From Methylobacterium currus (lineage in GTDB: Bacteria; Pseudomonadota; Alphaproteobacteria; Rhizobiales; Beijerinckiaceae), in assembly GCF_003058325.1 (NCBI RefSeq), contig NZ_CP028843.1, positions 6,057,001 to 6,121,000 on the forward strand: a DNA stretch of 64,000 nucleotides. The letters run 5' to 3'. Of the stretch, positions 62,496 through 64,000 are shown in pieces. Below the pieces are notes generated by a model. It saw only the letters and a list, made by a program, of their open reading frames with translations. It made no database searches and was not told the DNA's origin. Both the position numbers and the translations under genes were made by a program. How positions within the stretch are numbered: position 1 is the first letter of the stretch; every line of letters starts with the position of its first letter.

Positions 62496-64000
62496 TCAGC
62501 CGCCGGGCGTGGCGGCCGCGAGGGTTTCGCCTCCGCCGCCGGCCACCGCCTCGGCTCCGGCCGACTCGCCCCCGAAGCCTTCGCCGGTGAAGCCGCCGCC
62601 GATGACGGCCGCCCTGAGGTCGGTCGCCGCGATCCAGAAGTCGCGTTGGGCCTCGATGGCCTGGATATTGCTCAGGATCCGCGAGCGGGCGTCGATGATC
62701 AGCGTGGTGACGTCGATCAGCATGCCGCTGTACTGCAGCAACGCCTGGTCCTGGATCGTCTTGCGCAGCGGCAGCACGCTGCCCTGGTAGTGCCGGGTGA
62801 TGTCGTATTGGCCGCGGTAGCGCTGGTAGGCCTCGCGGACCTCCGAACGGGCGTTGACCGCCTTCTCCGCGAGGCGATGGGCGGCGCCGAGATAAGCCTC
62901 CCGCGCTCCGCGCACCACCGTCGTCCCGAAGTCGTAGATCGGGATGACCAAGTCGACGGTGTAGCCGCGGCCGAAGCTCTTGTCGCGCGTGACGTTGAAG
63001 CCGCCCTGCTCGTTCAGCTCGAACGCCTTCGAGCGCTCGTAACGGTCGGAGTAGCCGATATCGAGCACGTTGATGAAGCCGCTGACTTGGTTGAGGCCGT
63101 ACTGGCCCGCGAGCGACTGGAGTTCGAAGCGCGCCGTCTGGATGTCCGCGCGCTTCTTGATCGCCTCGGCCTCGATCTGGGTGCCGCTCACCAGCCGACC
63201 GGGCAGCGACGGCAAGCCGTTCGGCAGCTTGAAGTCGATCTCGCGCCCCCACAGGCCGAGCAGGCGGATCAGCTTCTCGCGCTCGACCCGCTGCAGGACG
63301 CGCGCCTTGGCGAGCTGCGCCCCGAGCTCGCTGTAGAAGGCGTGCTCGCGCGCCTGCTCCAGCTTGTTCAACGCGCCCGTCTCGCCGAGCTGCTTGGCCA
63401 GGGTGGAGGCGGAGCCGGCGCTCGCGAGCGCCTGCTCCAGGTAGGCGACGGACTGGTTCGCCGACACCGTGCGATAGAACTGGCGCCGCGCCTCGCCGGC
63501 GAGGCGCAGGACCTGCCCGACCGCGCGGTACTGCTCCGCCCTGAAACGGTTCCGCGCGATGGGGATGCGGACCGGCAGCGTCAGGAGCTCGATGAGGCTC
63601 GCGGTGAGCGAGCGCTCGACCTCCAGGGTGAAGTCGCCCCCGGTCCGGCTGAGGGAGAGCCGCGGGACCGGCGGCAACGTCGCCTGGACGAACTCGGCTT
63701 CCGACACGCCGAGGTCGTTGAAGGACGCCTGCAGGGCGCGGTTCTTCAGGAGGGCGACCTGTACCGCGCTGTCGGGCGTGAGCGGGCGCCGCAGCAATTG
63801 CTCCGCACGGGCCGCGGCGCCGATTGCCGCTGTCTCGTCGGACACCTTCACGATGTCCTTCCGCAGCTCCAGGGCGGCGTAGCCGTGCGCCGGGCCAAGA
63901 CCACCGTCGGCCGAGAAGCCCACGCAGCCGCCAAGCGTCACCCCGACCGTTACCAGGAGGGCGGCGGTCCGGGCGCGACGGCCGGGCGACGCTGCGGCGA
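62496..64000 (-). CDS. TolC/CusC-type outer-membrane efflux lipoprotein (5' end beyond window)
   Basis: The frame is open to the window edge. A lipobox TLGGC near 63930 marks a lipoprotein signal, preceded by a hydrophobic stretch TAALLVTVGV, so the start codon lies past 64000. The rest has the TolC/OEP repeat structure (long helical hairpins, e.g. LEQALASAGSASTLAKQLGE; AVNARSEVREAYQRYRGQYD). It would be the outer-membrane channel of a Cus-type copper/silver efflux pump, whose other parts may follow beyond the window. Confidence 0.87.
   Translation of the reverse strand, partial: AAASPGRRARTAALLVTVGVTLGGCVGFSADGGLGPAHGYAALELRKDIVKVSDETAAIGAAARAEQLLRRPLTPDSAVQVALLKNRALQASFNDLGVSEAEFVQATLPPVPRLSLSRTGGDFTLEVERSLTASLIELLTLPVRIPIARNRFRAEQYRAVGQVLRLAGEARRQFYRTVSANQSVAYLEQALASAGSASTLAKQLGETGALNKLEQAREHAFYSELGAQLAKARVLQRVEREKLIRLLGLWGREIDFKLPNGLPSLPGRLVSGTQIEAEAIKKRADIQTARFELQSLAGQYGLNQVSGFINVLDIGYSDRYERSKAFELNEQGGFNVTRDKSFGRGYTVDLVIPIYDFGTTVVRGAREAYLGAAHRLAEKAVNARSEVREAYQRYRGQYDITRHYQGSVLPLRKTIQDQALLQYSGMLIDVTTLIIDARSRILSNIQAIEAQRDFWIAATDLRAAVIGGGFTGEGFGGESAGAEAVAGGGGETLAAATPGG

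Noticed and set aside
1..64000. CRISPR arrays or rRNA genes
   Set aside because: No regularly spaced direct repeats and no rRNA-like sequence were seen.

Overview
This is a GC-rich (about 70%) alphaproteobacterial window that looks most like Methylobacterium/Methylorubrum. The basis is an Omp25/RopB-type beta-barrel porin, a MucR-family regulator, HWE-type histidine kinases and the codon style. The genus is inferred from protein recognition, not from a search.

Layout. 1-3.6 kb: ordinary metabolic and regulatory genes (a 3-hydroxyisobutyrate-dehydrogenase-like oxidoreductase, LysR, a DUF308-like membrane protein, AraC). 3.6-7.1 kb: decayed phage-like genes, an AT-rich patch with a candidate small RNA, and the porin gene. 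7.15-17.4 kb: a tRNA-Arg(TCT) with a tyrosine integrase beside it, then an integrated element. The element has a Cro-like repressor, a leftward train of small overlapping genes, a short rightward operon and no virion genes; it looks like a prophage early region or a phage satellite. It ends against a 5'-truncated TehA-like gene. 17.9-26.5 kb: a signalling cluster with a LOV-domain HWE kinase and divergent receiver, a 1297-aa CHASE/PAS hybrid kinase with receiver and Hpt domains, further receivers, a LuxR-type regulator, a stand-alone Hpt and MucR. 27.0-33.8 kb: a YidB-like gene, an ArsR/BigR-like thiol sensor, a two-component pair whose kinase is frameshifted, and a periplasmic thiol-redox operon (DsbD/ScsB-like, DsbA/ScsC-like, L,D-transpeptidase, DsrE-like). 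34.0-37.4 kb: two IS3-family elements and an IS110 fragment. 37.5-44.7 kb: copper handling (CueR, CopA ATPase, CopZ, a CopL-like protein, a PCuAC-like chaperone) followed by a class III cyclase and an AadA-like nucleotidyltransferase. 45.4-46.8 kb: TnpB and IS66 remnants. 47.3-56.9 kb: a probable defence island. 56.9-58.3 kb: a tnpB-only IS200/IS605-type element. 58.5-64 kb: a second copper cluster (periplasmic protein, cytochrome c, DUF305-CusF fusion, CusF, multicopper oxidase, TolC-type lipoprotein running off the window).

The part most likely to hold undescribed biology is 47-57 kb. One half is a 1112-aa SF2 helicase whose C-terminal half consists of about six tandem ~80-residue modules. 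It is followed by a PolB-type 3'-5' exonuclease gene broken by an in-frame TGA. The other half, convergent with it, is a translationally coupled SIR2-like NADase / small middle protein / Rad50-like ATPase operon that matches the ABC-three-component (ABC-3C) conflict-system plan. Both halves sit between transposon remnants.

Regulatory signals can be read directly for three systems. CueR-type 19-bp-spaced promoters stand before both copA and copZ. Two near-identical promoter/operator copies lie before the BigR-like gene and, 6.3 kb away, beside an IS insertion. A pair of GATC-centred dyads flanks the element's divergent promoter region. Start codons were chosen from ribosome-binding sites and overlaps; where the choice is uncertain the entry says so.
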